From the NCBI RefSeq assembly GCF_035046505.1, contig NC_089823.1, positions 37,124,388 to 37,188,387 on the forward strand: a stretch of 64,000 nt of DNA, given 5' to 3'. The DNA is from Tiliqua scincoides (lineage: Eukaryota; Chordata; Lepidosauria; Squamata; Scincidae). Shown here piece by piece: positions 1-11,764 of the stretch. The notes beneath the pieces are model-generated. The model did not search any database. It saw only the letters and a program-made list of their open reading frames with translations, and was not told the DNA's origin. Position 1 is the stretch's first letter. The number at the start of each line of letters is the position of its first letter. The translations under genes and the position numbers were made by a program.

Positions 1-57
1 AAGTGCAGCAGACAAAACACAACCTAACCTGTCTTGTTCCCTAAGCAGATGGTATTG

Positions 58-207
58 GTTGGCAACCTTCAGTCTCGAAAGACTATGGTATAAGCCTACA
101 GCACCCGGCGGTCTGTAGTATTCCCAGACGGTCTCCCATCCAAGTACTAACCAGGCCTGACCCTGCTTAGCTTCCGAGATCATACGAGATCGGGCATGTG
201 CAGGGTA
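58..207 (-). mobile_element. 5S rRNA-derived SINE with LINE-type tail, copy 1
   Basis: Read on the minus strand, this starts at ACCCTG (about nucleotide 15 of vertebrate 5S rRNA), runs through the 5S A-box and C-box regions (CTAAGCAGGGTC, then TTGGATGGGAGACCG) and ends in the tail that holds a TTCG-capped hairpin (71-84). An extra roughly 10-bp segment interrupts the 5S part near 107-117, which the other two copies lack. It is not a 5S gene: the first 14 or so bases are missing and the T-run terminator is replaced by the tail. No clear target duplication. Confidence 0.88.
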
Positions 208-316
208 TTTCCGACAGCTAATGTGGACAGTTCCATCATCCCATGTTCTGGCCTGTCTTCCGTGGGACAATTAAAAACTTTTGTAGTTTTACAAGGAGAA
301 AGTGCGGAAGGTTTCG

Positions 317-405
317 GCTGCAATCCTAACCACACTTTCCTGAGAGTAAGCCCCATTGAACAAAATAGGACTTACTTCTGAGTAGACCTGATTAGGATTG
401 TGCCC
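317..405. repeat. Short palindromic element, about 88 bp
   Basis: The left half begins GGCTGCAATCCTAACCACAC and the right half ends with TTAGGATTGTGCCC, so the ends are near reverse complements. The centre carries the AGTAAGCCCCATTGA / GGACTTACTTCTGAGTA motif seen in about ten other places here. It looks like a tiny foldback DNA element with no coding capacity. Confidence 0.6.
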
Positions 406-412
406 TTAGGCT

Positions 413-1176
413 CCTTGTGGATCACTTCAGGCAATAGCAGGTGTTACCTGGTGTCATTTCAATGTCTTTACAAACACCTCCAGCCCCTATTTCCTCACAT
501 AACTTGTCTACATATTCAAGATGAAAGTGACAGTGACTGATATGAGCTCAACACAGAGATGAGTCCACATTTGTGACATTTATTTTTAAAAAGTTTGGAA
601 GTGCTGCAAATTTTGGGGGGCAGAAATAAGAGCAGCAAGAAAAGAAAAAAGCCCCCACACGCTTAGAAGCTGAGCTCGATTAGGCTTGTGAGGTTCCAAG
701 AAAAGGCTAAGTTTTATCTAGGTATTGAACCAAATATTGACAACTTGTAACCAGATTATCCAACTCTCTGTAATATTCACCATCAACACTCATGGGAGAG
801 GCAAGGCAAGACTGGACCGAGGTTTCCACCTCAGGAATGATTAGGCATAAAAATGGATTGAGAACTGCAATCTGCTTTCACAGCCACAGAGTGACCAGGA
901 TGAGGTTCAATCCAGGTGGCATTGGGTCAGCCTGAGAGGGCACTGACTGAGGACCCATGCTCATCAGAGTGACCACCCGGGGTCAACCTCTCAACCTCAC
1001 TACCATTTTCAATATTAGTGCCCAAACTACCACCAAGGGGTGCCATGGGAAGGGTGCATGTCATGGCCCCCCAGAAACCAGCAGCTAGCTCTGGGTCCAA
1101 TGCAAGCTGTGCTCCGGAATCATTCATACAAGCCTAACCATATATTCCGATCCACAAATGGTAATGAACTTGGATC
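413..1176. other. Stretch without recognised features
   Basis: No repeat family, RNA gene or credible exon recognised. Short open frames on both strands near 930-1460 overlap each other and the hAT element that follows, and have no family resemblance. Confidence 0.5.
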
Positions 1177-1184
1177 ATCTAGTA

Positions 1185-1654
1185 CAGGTGTGCCCAAACC
1201 CCGGCCTTGGAGCCACATGCGGCCCTTGAGGCTTCTCAATGCGGCCCTCAGGGAGCCCCCAGTCTCCAATGAGCCTCTGGCCCTCCGGAGATTTGCTGGA
1301 GACTGCACTGGCCCAACACAACTTCTCTCAGTGTGAGGGTGACCTCTTGCATGACCTCTTGCATGAGCTGTGGGATGAGGGCTCCCTCCACTACTTACTG
1401 TTTCATGTCTGTGATGCAGTAGCGGCAGCAAAGGAAAGGCCAGCCTTGCTTTGTGCAAGGCCTTTTATAGGCCTTGAGCTATTGCAAGACCTTCATTCAT
1501 TCATATATGTTCATCTTTAATATATTAATTTATGTAAATTTATGTAAATTTATTCAAATTTTAAATGTAAATTAATTCTTTTTTTTTCCCCGGCCCCCGA
1601 CACAGTGTCAGAGAGATGATGTGGCCCTCCTGCCAAAAACTTTGGACACCCCTG
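1185..1654. mobile_element. Non-autonomous hAT element, 470 bp
   Basis: The termini are CAGGTGTGCCCAAACC and the matching TTTGGACACCCCTG, and the 8-bp duplication ATCTAGTA flanks both sides (1177-1184 and 1655-1662). An 8-bp duplication and CAG...CTG ends are the hAT hallmark. There is no transposase frame; the inside is a 'gcggccc...' subterminal region plus an AT-rich middle (TATGTAAATTTATGTAAATT). The perfect duplication suggests moderate age at most. Confidence 0.85.
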
Positions 1655-1662
1655 ATCTAGTA

Positions 1663-3120
1663 TGTGTCAGAGAAGCATTTATACAGGTCTGAATCATGTA
1701 TCAAACTTCAGTCCCCTCAGCCAAGATGCCAATTTCCTGTTGCCACAGAGATCCACAAGCTGACCTCCTGAGTGCTTCAAAAATGCGCTACAGATAGTAG
1801 CAGTTCAAGCTGCTCTGCGGTCAGTACATGTGATAAGACCCCAAGACCTAACCATTTCTCCTGTAGCTGAAAGACCTTCATGCCCATACCAAAGATAAGG
1901 AGACCACATGATATGAGTTAAATTTGGGTCACAAATTTATTCACTAATTATAACATTATAAAACCACTTGCATAAGACTTGTTTCAGCCCTGAAGTTGTA
2001 AATACCCATAGATCAGAGTCCCAAGGCAGCAGGAACCAGTGTATTCTCTTATACTAGATTCTATACTGTACACTTACAAGGTCACAGAGTGATCTTCTAC
2101 CCAGTGTTATCCTATAATTCCAAAGCAACATTACAGGTGCGATGAGTTAAAAAACCCGTGTTATCATAAAGTTATGTAGACTCACACTTCCTGCTACATT
2201 ATGTCCACATCTCCCAGTACATCACACAACAATATCAGGCTGCATTTTCTGTTACATTACTTATGCAAGTGACTCCTGAGGATATCACACCTTGATGAGT
2301 GATGTACATTTGACAGTACCACATGCCATAAATTCATTGTATTATATAGATTAGATAAAGTGATCATAGTCTGTGCCATACATTCAGTGCAGTTCACTGC
2401 TGTGCATTTCTGCTGCCATAATTGATCTGCCAGAAATTCTTCAGGGTCCTCAAATAACCCCACATCATAGCCATAGTCCATCTTAATTCAGCAGTCAGCT
2501 GTACATAATGATGCTCACGGGAAGCATGCATGTTACCCGTTTAGTGAGCTCACATAAGACTGAGAATTCATTTTTGTCTCGGCTCATCATGCACCAGACA
2601 TACCACTAATAAGGGGAAAGAACTAGGCAACTGTTCGGAGCTGTTATCACAAACCAAGCTTGCTCCACAAGCATTGTAGATTCCTCCTTTATGTTAAGAT
2701 CTTCACATCTTTGACACTTGTGGAATGTTATCTAATCTTACTTATTTTTCTCCTGCGGCAAACTAGGAGTTTTGTTTTTTTAAGCTTTAGAGAATTCTCT
2801 CTAACAATTTCACCCAAAATGCAGGACAAGATGGTGATTTGCTCTTGGTACACCTATTAGTAGCATGAGGGGAGAAACAGGACACTGTAAAATGGTGTAT
2901 GTCTGGTAACCCAACAGCCCAGATCCCCCTCTTGGTCTATAGCCTTCTGAGGTTGTTTCTGTTTAGAAGTTTGGACTGTTTGGAAGGAGAATAGGGAAAA
3001 TCTGTTTAGGATAGTACCGCATAATCTTATAAATACCAGGCTGAAGGACATGAGTAAGAATTCCATTTAGTTCCTCACATGGCTTTTGCCCCAGGGCCTC
3101 CCAAAGCTGGAGCCACCATG
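1663..3120. other. Stretch without recognised features
   Basis: Apparently unique, AT-rich sequence. No splice-flanked exon, RNA gene or repeat was recognised. Confidence 0.45.
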
Positions 3121-3126
3121 GCTCTT

Positions 3127-3465
3127 ACCCCAACACCAATTACCAATCATGTAGTATCTGCTTAAAAGCAGCTATAAGGTTGGCATGAGTGCCTATGGGG
3201 TTTGTCAAAGTTGCTGCCCTGATGTCTCCACTCTTTGTTGCTTTGTAGAAGGTAATAGATTTGGAAAGCCGAAAGATGTCCTCGGTGGAGAGCCACGACC
3301 AAATTAGAGTTTCTGCCAATCCTGCTAACTCAGGCTGAAAACGTACAATCTGTTTCTCTGCTCTTAAGAATATGGTGTTGGAAAGACCTGTCACCTTGCA
3401 GTCATCACAACTGTCAGGGACATCCCCTTGCAGAAACTGATCTTTTGACTTTTGCTGGTACGTAT
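3127..3465 (-). other. Unassigned open frame, possible exon or old coding fossil
   Basis: An open minus-strand frame of about 110 codons, longer than most chance frames here and with a balanced, protein-like composition (e.g. CDDCKVTGLSNTIF, then AGLAETLIWSWLSTEDIF, then GTHANLIAAFKQILHDW). It has no convincing ATG; the open part starts after a stop near 3465. A CAG near its upstream edge and GGTAATTGG at its end could be splice sites, but both are weak. I recognise no family. It could be an exon, a remnant of a repeat-encoded protein, or chance. Confidence 0.25.
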
Positions 3466-3790
3466 TTCAAAAAAGGGAGGGAAAAAATCTACCTGTGAAA
3501 GAGGTTAGGTGCGTTATTTGTGTGAACTATGTTTGGCTGGATAGGTCAGAGGTTGCATGCCTAGTCGCTGTCCCTGACAAGGTCCCTGACAAAGAAGATC
3601 AACAAGGAACATTCTGACATTTCCAAATATTTAAGGACTCAGGAAAAAAGAGGAAAGTCTGGTACATTTGAAGTATGACATGAATATGGAAGTTGCTGTC
3701 AGTTATACAGTCTTATTTCACAATGCTTTGCTATACACTCACCTGGAAGAGAGGCTCACCCACAGGGGAAAATGTAAAATGACCCATAGT

Positions 3791-4278
3791 GCCCAATCCT
3801 ATCCCCCACCATTGGTGCCATAGCAGCTGCGCTGGTAGAGTGTACGCTGCATCCAATGGTGGTGGTGATGGTGATCAGGAGCTATGCCAGAAATAAGTAA
3901 AAATATTTTTACTTACCACTGAATGGCTTATGAGTCTCCTGATGGCTGTACGGGTCTCCTATATGGCTGGCATAAGTTTAATGAGAAAAAGGGGGCAGGG
4001 CAGGCCCAAAGAGGATCTGGCATGCACATTTTCTGCCAGATCCTCCCCCTATGGCCTTCCTTCCTTCCTCAACTCGGAATGCCCCCAAACCTCCCCTCCC
4101 CATCCCTGCTGCCAGCTGGACAATGCCCAAGGAGTCTCCTAGAGCTGGTGCCACATTCACAGAGCCTCTCATGGTTTGTGGCAGTTGCCCAGCAGCTCGG
4201 CATTCACATAACTGTAAAGGAACTTGTGCTCTCAGAATGCTAGTTCTGGCAGCACAAGGTCCCAATAGGATTGGGGCC
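3791..4278. repeat. Foldback element with GCCCAATCC ends, about 490 bp
   Basis: It opens with GCCCAATCCTATCCCCCACC and closes with AATAGGATTGGGGCC, an imperfect inverted pair. Flanks read CCATAGT and CCTTAGT, a possible degenerate duplication. The open frames inside (both strands, 3920-4349) are overlapping shadows with no protein character. Confidence 0.5.
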
Positions 4279-4799
4279 TTAGTTGTATTAATTATTTGGG
4301 AACTTGCCAGTTTTGCTTTGATAGGTGCATTATCATGTCTCTGAACCATGTGTGGTATTTTAAATTATTCATGCTTTCTCTAGGCAAGCTCGGTAGAATG
4401 GTAAGGCAAAAATCAATAAGGTACTTTGCAGACAATTACTTTGCTTTTCTGTAATTAGTGTAATTTCTGGAAAAGTTGTGATGATTGTTTTATCTGAATG
4501 TTGTTTTTTTATGAGAAGGGTTACAATGAAGAATGCATTCGTGCATGCAATATGCATAATTAATATACTCTGAAGCATTTCACTTGTCTGAAGCATCAAG
4601 GGGAAAGTCAAAGCTTCTGGCCCAGGTTGAATGTCTGCATAGATGGCCATGTTCTTTAAGGGTTACCGGTGTAATCATGTTAAAGTACACCTAGGATTTG
4701 ATGCATGTATTACTTTGAGTTCATGAGGTTGTGCTGGATAAAACCTCAATGACCACTGTCACTTGTCATGGGAAAGCTTAGCAGGTGGAAAAGACCCCT

Positions 4800-4905
4800 T
4801 GCCCTGGGGTAAGCCCCAACCTGTGCAATTGGTCAACTTGAACCTGTACTTGTGAAATTGCTGGTGCAAGTCTGCATTGTCCTGTGTTATTGGATTGGGC
4901 CCAGG
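4800..4905. repeat. Partial foldback element
   Basis: It shares TTGAACCTG, the GTCTGCATTGT core and the GGATTGGGCCC end with the element at 47311-47767, so it is a short relic of the same family. Confidence 0.4.
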
Positions 4906-5224
4906 AAGGGGGAGAAGATAAGGGGGAGTCTGCAAATGCCGTTTTTCTTTCATGGGTTACTCTATGGATATACCAGAACTGACAAGCAACTCATTTGGGA
5001 CCTGATCTTGGAAAAATGTGGATAACTTTTAACTTAATGTTATTAATTTCATTTCCTGTGAGATTAGTGCCAACAAAATGCCTATTAATAAATAAGCTGT
5101 CTATGAATGCTGGATTATCTCCAGCTTTTGGCTTGTAGTAATTAACTAGGCTCAATCTTGCTAAATTGGCTGACGTTCATAGGAGTTACACATGTACAGA
5201 GATTGCAGGCTGAGGCTTACGTTA

Positions 5225-5388
5225 ACTCAGAATGCCAAATGCAAGGGAGGGCACCAGGATGCAGGTCTCTTGTTGTTTGTGTGCTCCCTGAGGCATCTGG
5301 TGGGCCAGTGTGAGATACAGGGAACTGAACCAAATGAGCCTATGGCCTGATCCAGCGGGGCTCTGCTTATGTAACTCCATTTCATTGA
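5225..5388 (+). mobile_element. CR1-like LINE 3' end fragment
   Basis: It contains AAGGGAGGGCACCAGGATGC, then TGAGATACAGGGAACTG and GGCCTGATCCAG, matching the 3' UTR of the better copy at 55512-55965. Only the last roughly 160 bp survive. Confidence 0.7.
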
Positions 5389-6215
5389 ATAAAATGTTCC
5401 TATTTGCAGTGGACTTCTTGGAAACAATTCCAGAGGAAATGTAACTCTTCTCCCTTGCCTAGGAGGATCTAGTTACAGAAGTCTAATTAAGATGGTTATC
5501 ACCTAGTAAACAAAGATAGCAGGTAAGGGATTTAAAGATGAAGGCACAGCAGTGACTTAGGAGAACAGTTCACTCATTCCAGATATACAGAGACATGTTG
5601 CAAACAGAGCATCTGGTCTTATGGGAATATGAAGCCTTACAGGCACACTATAGTAGGTATTTTAGACAAATATAGATAACCATGAAAACACAATAGCCAA
5701 TTTATACCTGGAGTGAATAACACTGCAAATGCATGTTGAATATGCACTTTGGCATGGACCCATATTTTGCAGCCTGTCCCTTATTTATGTGCTGGTAAAG
5801 CACATCTACAAAGAATCCAGACTCCTTGACCCCGATTTGACCGTACTGTCTTCCCTCCAATGTATTGTGATTTATAACATTGGGATTCTTAAGCACCCTC
5901 AAGACCCTCACCCGGCACACACAGTGGGGCGCTCTCAATGCTTTGGCACTAACTAGACTGCTCTGTTTACATCTCTTCTCCATCTCTGTTGGCCTTGCTC
6001 CACCTTCTTGTGCATACTCCAAAACCACAAAGAAGCGCTTAGTAGCCAACAAAACACATTAGCTTCCAGCAGCAAAAGGGACCTTGGGGTTTTTTCCTTG
6101 AAAAAAAATATGATTGAAACTTGCTCCCTGCTGAGTTAGGCTGATGGTTTAACCATGTGAATGCTGGAGCATCAGCATTTGATTGAAACTTATTTTCAGC
6201 ATTTTTATATGGCTT
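5389..6215. other. Stretch without recognised features
   Basis: No repeat or gene recognised. Opposing frames at 5702-6062 cover the same bases on both strands and lack family resemblance. Confidence 0.4.
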
Positions 6216-6221
6216 TTCCTC

Positions 6222-6385
6222 TAAGGATGCTGTATGTGGCTCATCTCCTTTATTCTCACAACAATCCTGTGAGGTGGGTTAACTTGAGAAGTAGTGATTG
6301 GCCCTAGGTCAGCTGGTAATCATGGCTGAGTGGAGAACTGATGTCTTCCTAGTCCAACACCCTAACAGCTACTGGTTTATTCTTT
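6222..6385 (-). mobile_element. CORE-SINE (MIR-like)
   Basis: In reverse it reads as a tRNA-like head (GTTAGGGTGTTGGACTAGGA), a CORE segment (GACCTAGGGCCAATCAC) and ACCTCACAGGATTGTTGTGA, the familiar MIR/CORE-SINE order found across amniotes. Diverged, with no detectable duplication. Confidence 0.7.
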
Positions 6386-6399
6386 CCGTTAAATTAGGG

Positions 6400-7240
6400 A
6401 AAGAAAAAAGGTATGAGTTAATTATACTTCTGGCTCTGTTCCTGTGAGTCCTGAACCCAGAGTACCTCAGGACAAGATATGCGAGTCCCAAACCACGTAT
6501 TTCAGGAGTATTTCAGGAGTCCAGAGTTGAGTGTCATGCTGAGCTGGCAGACCTGTAAGACTATACAGACAAGGCCTTTGATTTCAACAGAGTGTTCATA
6601 ACACTGTGTGCCCGGGTTTGCAAATGACTTCTCTCATGAGGCTGAATGATGACATTCTTCACCAGTATTGGACAGCTTACGCTCCAGACTTGATTGATTG
6701 CACATTGTATGAAATTTCTCAAAGGTTACCCTTGGAGCATTACGGAGGATGTGTTTTAGCAACTTTGCTCTGCTTAATTCTGGCACTTAGACACCAAAGA
6801 CATCAGGAAATGTAACTGAATATGGAACTCAGTGAAAACCTTGCCCTACCATGAGCAGCCAACAGCCAACTTGCGATTTCTCAAGGTCTATAACCCATTC
6901 TCGGAATGTGTAAGGGTACAAAATTAGTGACTTCCACTCCAATTTTTATCTTTCCTTAGGTCTTCCAGGCCTTGGACCTATGATACATGTAATAACTATT
7001 ATTTCTTGGTTTCAGAGAGACAGAGTAATGAGGCCTTGGAGCCATGAGGCAATTAAACACCACTCTTCTAAGGAGACATTAACCTATTGAGTTTGTGGCT
7101 AACCTGTGAGCAAACATTACAATACAATCCAAATTACAGTATGCTCCATATTTTTCTGGTAGGTGAAAGTTCCTTGTTGCTTAGGTAGAATCAGGCTGAA
7201 AATCCCTGCAAGTCCTACTAATTTAATAGGACTTGCCCCA
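6400..7240. other. Stretch without recognised features
   Basis: Unique-looking sequence. A 69-codon plus-strand frame at 6606-6815 has no family resemblance. Confidence 0.4.
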
Positions 7241-7246
7241 GGTAAG

Positions 7247-7334
7247 AGCCCAATCCTATGCATGTCTACTCAGAAGTAAGTCCCATTCGAGTCAGTGGAG
7301 CTTACTCCCAGGAAAGTGTGGATAGGATTGGGCT
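7247..7334. repeat. Short palindromic element, 88 bp
   Basis: The best preserved copy. It begins AGCCCAATCCTATGCATG and ends GTGGATAGGATTGGGCT; the two halves are inverted repeats that meet at AGTCCCATTCGAGTCAGTGG. It has the size and shape of a minimal foldback (MITE-like) element. Confidence 0.65.
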
Positions 7335-8780
7335 ATAAGTGTGTGGAGGACTCTGCTTCCTTATAGAGCATTCTATTGTCCTACAATGCAGGAATTTAGA
7401 TCTCTGTAACTCACTGCTATCTTATGCATCCCGAACAGTAAGAACAGAATATGACAACAGTACTAGAAAAGGGAGTTTGCATAGCAAATGATAGCCACTT
7501 GTACAGAATTCTGAGCAACAATCTCACCACATAGAAGTGACACCGCTGCTCTCAACGAGGCTCCCACGTTGCCCATGTATAGAAAGCATGAAGCAGCAAT
7601 AGCGAGACAACTTGGTAACATCACTTAACATGCTCCATTCCCTCTTTCATCCTGAGGATATAACTCAAGGACAAAACTGTGCTGTTAACCAAAAGCATGG
7701 CATTTTCCTCCTCCTCTTCCCCACCTCCCTCCCCCCACACTGACTTACCAGCGCCAGGGGACATGGACAGTCCACTGTTTCGCAGACCCAGCCATTTGCC
7801 AATTGCAGTGGCAGCCAGGTCACACAAAATGGCATGTTGCAGTTTAGGACAGCAGTAAAGTGCCTTATGTTGCTGGAACACTAGTTCTGACAAAGTAAGG
7901 TCCTAATAGATTTGCTTGCTAAATTTCTTTTTGTCAGGATGCCATTAAAGACACAGGAAGAGGGTTAAGAAAAAGATAGAAAAGGTACTCCTACATGGGA
8001 ACAGCAGTGTAGGGATGCTACAGAATAGAGGAGGGTGGCCACCATTTTTCTCCACAATATCTCCGACGCTGTGTCTGAGGTATTGTGGGAAAAGTTCCAT
8101 TGCCAGCAAGAGAACTTAAGTAGCTTACCCCAAATGGCAAATAGATAATGAGTAGGTAACAAAAGGGATTCTGAAAACAAACCCCATTCATACCCATTCA
8201 TTGTATATCAGTTAGTTCTGGAACAAATGGAAAATGAACCCAATGGATCAAGTTCAACTCATTTTCCATTCATCCCCACAACGAATGCAAACCTTGACTT
8301 TTTACCATGTGTGACAGCTCTGCCTTTTACGAGTCCATCCATGTAAATTGGAAAGTGTCATTCACTTTAGAAACCTGACAATCTAAACTGTACTTTCATA
8401 TTGCCCTGATTATACCCTAACTAGCTTCGCCAAAAATGAAGTGACAAACTGACATCTAGTGTATTTTTGCTATTTTTCTCATCTGACACAATGCTGCTTT
8501 CCATTTCATCTTCAATTTGTTCTTCTCCATCTGTTTATTTTAACATCTGACCGAAACAATTTTGTGTGCTCCTGCTCGAAATCCCTTTAAATCCCTCTAT
8601 AAAAATCAATACAAATCAATGGTGGATTTAATTGTGTTTTGCAACATCTGAGCTGCAAAGTCAAAGTTTCCAAAAGTTATTATGGCCTCAGAAATTCATT
8701 AATGTGGTAGATTACATCTCAACTTCCAAAGTTACATTACATGAAAAGCACAAATAAAATGATGAATTAATGCATCTAGT
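7335..8780. other. Stretch without recognised features
   Basis: No repeats or exons recognised; AT-rich, particularly after 8380. Confidence 0.4.
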
Positions 8781-8781
8781 T

Positions 8782-8865
8782 CAATGGTTCCCAAACCTTT
8801 TAGCACTGGGACCCATTTTTTAACACATCACTCTGTCAGAACCCACCTAGCTTTAGGAGACTTTA
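8782..8865. mobile_element. hAT-type left end fragment
   Basis: CAATGGTTCCCAAACCTTTT followed by AGCACTGGGACCCA resembles the terminus of the element at 14618. The matching right end was not found. Confidence 0.45.
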
Positions 8866-9854
8866 AAAGAATCCATTTCACCTTACCAGCTGCTCAAGCT
8901 TCAAGGAGTATTTGTTGAGCTCCACATTCATCACTGGATCATGACCATTCTGGTGACACGTGTTCCCCTTCGCCCGGCCTTCAATAGGAGATGAGGCACA
9001 TTTGTCAGCTCATGAGTAAATGTGCACATTGCTCAGTTCGCTTTCCATAGGGCTCAATATATTTCCCTTGTCAGCTTGTAACAGGGATAGAGGAGGGGGT
9101 AGGCTAGAGGCAGAATGGGGAGGGAAGGGTGGATTCTGGCAGCACCAGCATGCACCAGGATCCTATCCCTGTTCCCCCTCCTCTTTCTTCTTTTCTTTGA
9201 ACTTGCATGCAAAGCAGCTTGCGCAGATCTGAGGAGCCCCAATGGGGCAGCAGAGTCTTGCCCCAGGAAAAAGGAGCAAAAGTTTCTTTACTGTCAGGAA
9301 AACTCTAAGACTGCCACCACTATAGTATGTGATCCATTGCACGCAGCTACATTGGAGGGAGGGTTTAGTTAGGATTGGGCTGTTAATTGCAGGCAATTAC
9401 CCCCACATTTATTTTGACAAGAATTCTTAATAACGAAATGGGAATGTTTCCTGTACATAAAAGCAATCTTCCATAGGATCAGGCAGAGAGAAATCACACC
9501 TGCAATGCAGGCCCTGGGTAAGAAAAGCTTTCATGAACAACAGAACTATATGACAACCCCCACACTCCCCTGAAGCTGAAATAAACAAACAGATGCTGCT
9601 AATGCAGGTGTGATGATAACATTTTTTTCTCCCTTAGACTGTTAAAGAAAACACACCTGTGCTCTCTGTATACTTTCTGGTAAAGACTGAAAAGAATAAA
9701 AATACATGTAACTGTGATATCTTAGTGAAGTTAAAATAACTTCAATCCTCCCCCATATACCAAATGGCAAGACTTGTGCCCTTTATGGATTCTGGAATTC
9801 AGGAAATGATAGTGAGCTGACAGTCCAAGCACTGAAATTGCAACTGACCAAATA

Positions 9855-10008
9855 GAGAAGGAGGGATCATGGGGCGGGAAGCCAGCCCTGTCCATCCCAC
9901 CAAGTGAATTTATTCAGCAGGCTACACAGAGAAGGTGAGATCACGGGTGGGAAGCCAGTCCTGTTCGTCCCACCAGATGAATGCAGAATTTGTCAGCAGC
10001 CTGAACAA
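9855..10008. repeat. Tandem duplication, two units of about 74 bp
   Basis: Units start with GAGAAGGAGGGATCATGG (9855) and GAGAAGGTGAGATCACGG (9929). Both contain GGGAAGCCAG, TCCTGT or CCCTGT, and GTCCATCCCACCA or GTTCGTCCCACCA. The units differ at several sites, so the duplication is not recent. No coding role seen. Confidence 0.65.
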
Positions 10009-10009
10009 T

Positions 10010-11100
10010 ACTGCAAAAAATGACTTCCTCTCCTACTAACATTGTGCATTTGCAATGCCTCTGTTTCAGGTACAGGGAAACACTTTGAATCTTTTAATCA
10101 AGGATACCTCTTTCCAGAGGTCTCCTGAAACTGGTGTAAAAATACACCATCAGCTATGGTGCAGAAACACACTATGAGTAGAATATGGGTAAGTCCACAC
10201 CGGGCGTCCCCAAGGCAGATGTCCCCACTTGCCACACCCTAGATATGCCACTAGGCATGAACCACAATTCTGACATCTAACTGGGCCAGTTCAGATGATA
10301 TTTTTCCTCCTGATTTGTCCCGCACAGTTATGGGTATGTGCATGTCTTGGTCCCTCCTCCATAACCACATACTTTGAACTAGATTTAGCAGAGCATGTAG
10401 TAGATCAATTTGCCCAACCCCCTCCCCCATGGGCTAACAAAATCTAATGGGAAAGCAAAAGGTAGGGTCAGGATATGCATACTTTGTCAAGGAGGGAGCT
10501 CACACATTGCTACCATGGCTTGACTATAATTAAGATTTTTCTTAGGTTACCTTTTTGTGGGGCTCCCAAGCCCTGACCCAGGTTGGGGGGTCCTTTCTAT
10601 ACCCACTTGCTGGGCTTCTGAGTCACCCCCCCTCTATCCCTCTAGGAAGGATCCTGTTGCCCAGCCTAGAGAGCCTTCCCCTGTTCCCTCAGAGTGGTTT
10701 CAAGCGAGGGGGGGGCATAAACACTCACCATCTTACTCCTGTCCATCACTGGCTCAGACAGAGCCCTTTACACTGGGGCCTGCTTTATGGGCATCTGTGG
10801 CCACACACCCTTTCCAGCCCAGAACTTATGTCCCTAGTGTCCCTGCCTGTGTAGACTGTGGCCCACCTTTAGGCCTCAATTTTATTAGGAGTGTTTGTTT
10901 TTAATGACCGTAAGTTGCCTGGGCAGCCCTTATTGGGAGAAGAAAGGTTAGCTAAAAACATTTGAATTAATTGAGACTGCCAATCCTTTGTGTAGTTGTG
11001 GGTGCATGAGGGCATGCATACATGTGCATGAAAGGTTATTGTGAAAGTAAACAAAGCCCAGAATGGTTTGATTAATAATCAGAAACTGAAATAACTATGA
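10010..11100. other. Stretch without recognised features
   Basis: C-rich around 10400-10900, otherwise unremarkable. Frames at 10555-10904 overlap in two phases and carry no motif. Confidence 0.4.
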
Positions 11101-11107
11101 GGACTAA

Positions 11108-11290
11108 GGGCCCAATCCTATCTGACTTTCCAGCACTGGTGCAACTGCAATGCAGCCCTGAGATAAGGGAATAAATGTTCCCATACATTGGGGAGGCCTC
11201 TGTGACTGCCTCCCCACCACAGGATGCAGTCAGTACCCGTCCCATTGGCACGGCTGCACCAGCACTGGAAAATTGGATAGGATTGGGCCC
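11108..11290. repeat. Foldback element with GGGCCCAATCC ends, 183 bp
   Basis: It starts GGGCCCAATCCTATCTGAC and ends AATTGGATAGGATTGGGCCC. Internally TTCCAGCACTGGTGCAAC pairs with GCTGCACCAGCACTGGAA, so most of it folds back. The same unit recurs at 27675-27852. Confidence 0.75.
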
Positions 11291-11621
11291 TAGGACTCTA
11301 GAATGGAGCTGAAATAGTAAGTCATTGGCACAACGTCATTGTCATGATTCTAACTTTATTCTCTGGTTACTTCAATGTCGGAGTTCACTGGGTTACTGTA
11401 GTCTTTATTAAAGATGGGGTATGCAATCTAGGATGAGATAGCTACCAGGATGCTATTTGTACATTCTGCAAGCAGCTTGCTAAAACAGCAAATTGTTTTT
11501 CTTTCTTCAGCTTGCTAGTCTGCTTTGATCTGTTTGTCTCATTGAACTTCCTGCTTCATTATTATTTCTTCTTCTTCTTCTTCTCTCATTGTGCACTCTG
11601 CCTTGTTTCTCTTAACTAACG

Positions 11622-11761
11622 GTTGGCGACCTTCAGTCTCGAAAGACTATGGTATAAGCCTACAGCACCCGGTATTCCCAGGAGGTCTCCCATCCAAGTA
11701 CTAACCAGACCTGACCCTGCTTAGCTTCCGATATCAAACGAGATCAGGCATCTACAGGGTA
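11622..11761 (-). mobile_element. 5S rRNA-derived SINE with LINE-type tail, copy 2
   Basis: On the minus strand it runs from ACCCTG of the 5S body through the A and C boxes to the shared tail; the TTCG hairpin is at 11635-11648. It starts at the same 5S position as copies 1 and 3. The end reads GTCGCCAAC rather than GTTGCCAAC, a single change. The flanks show no convincing duplication. Confidence 0.88.
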
Positions 11762-11764
11762 ACA

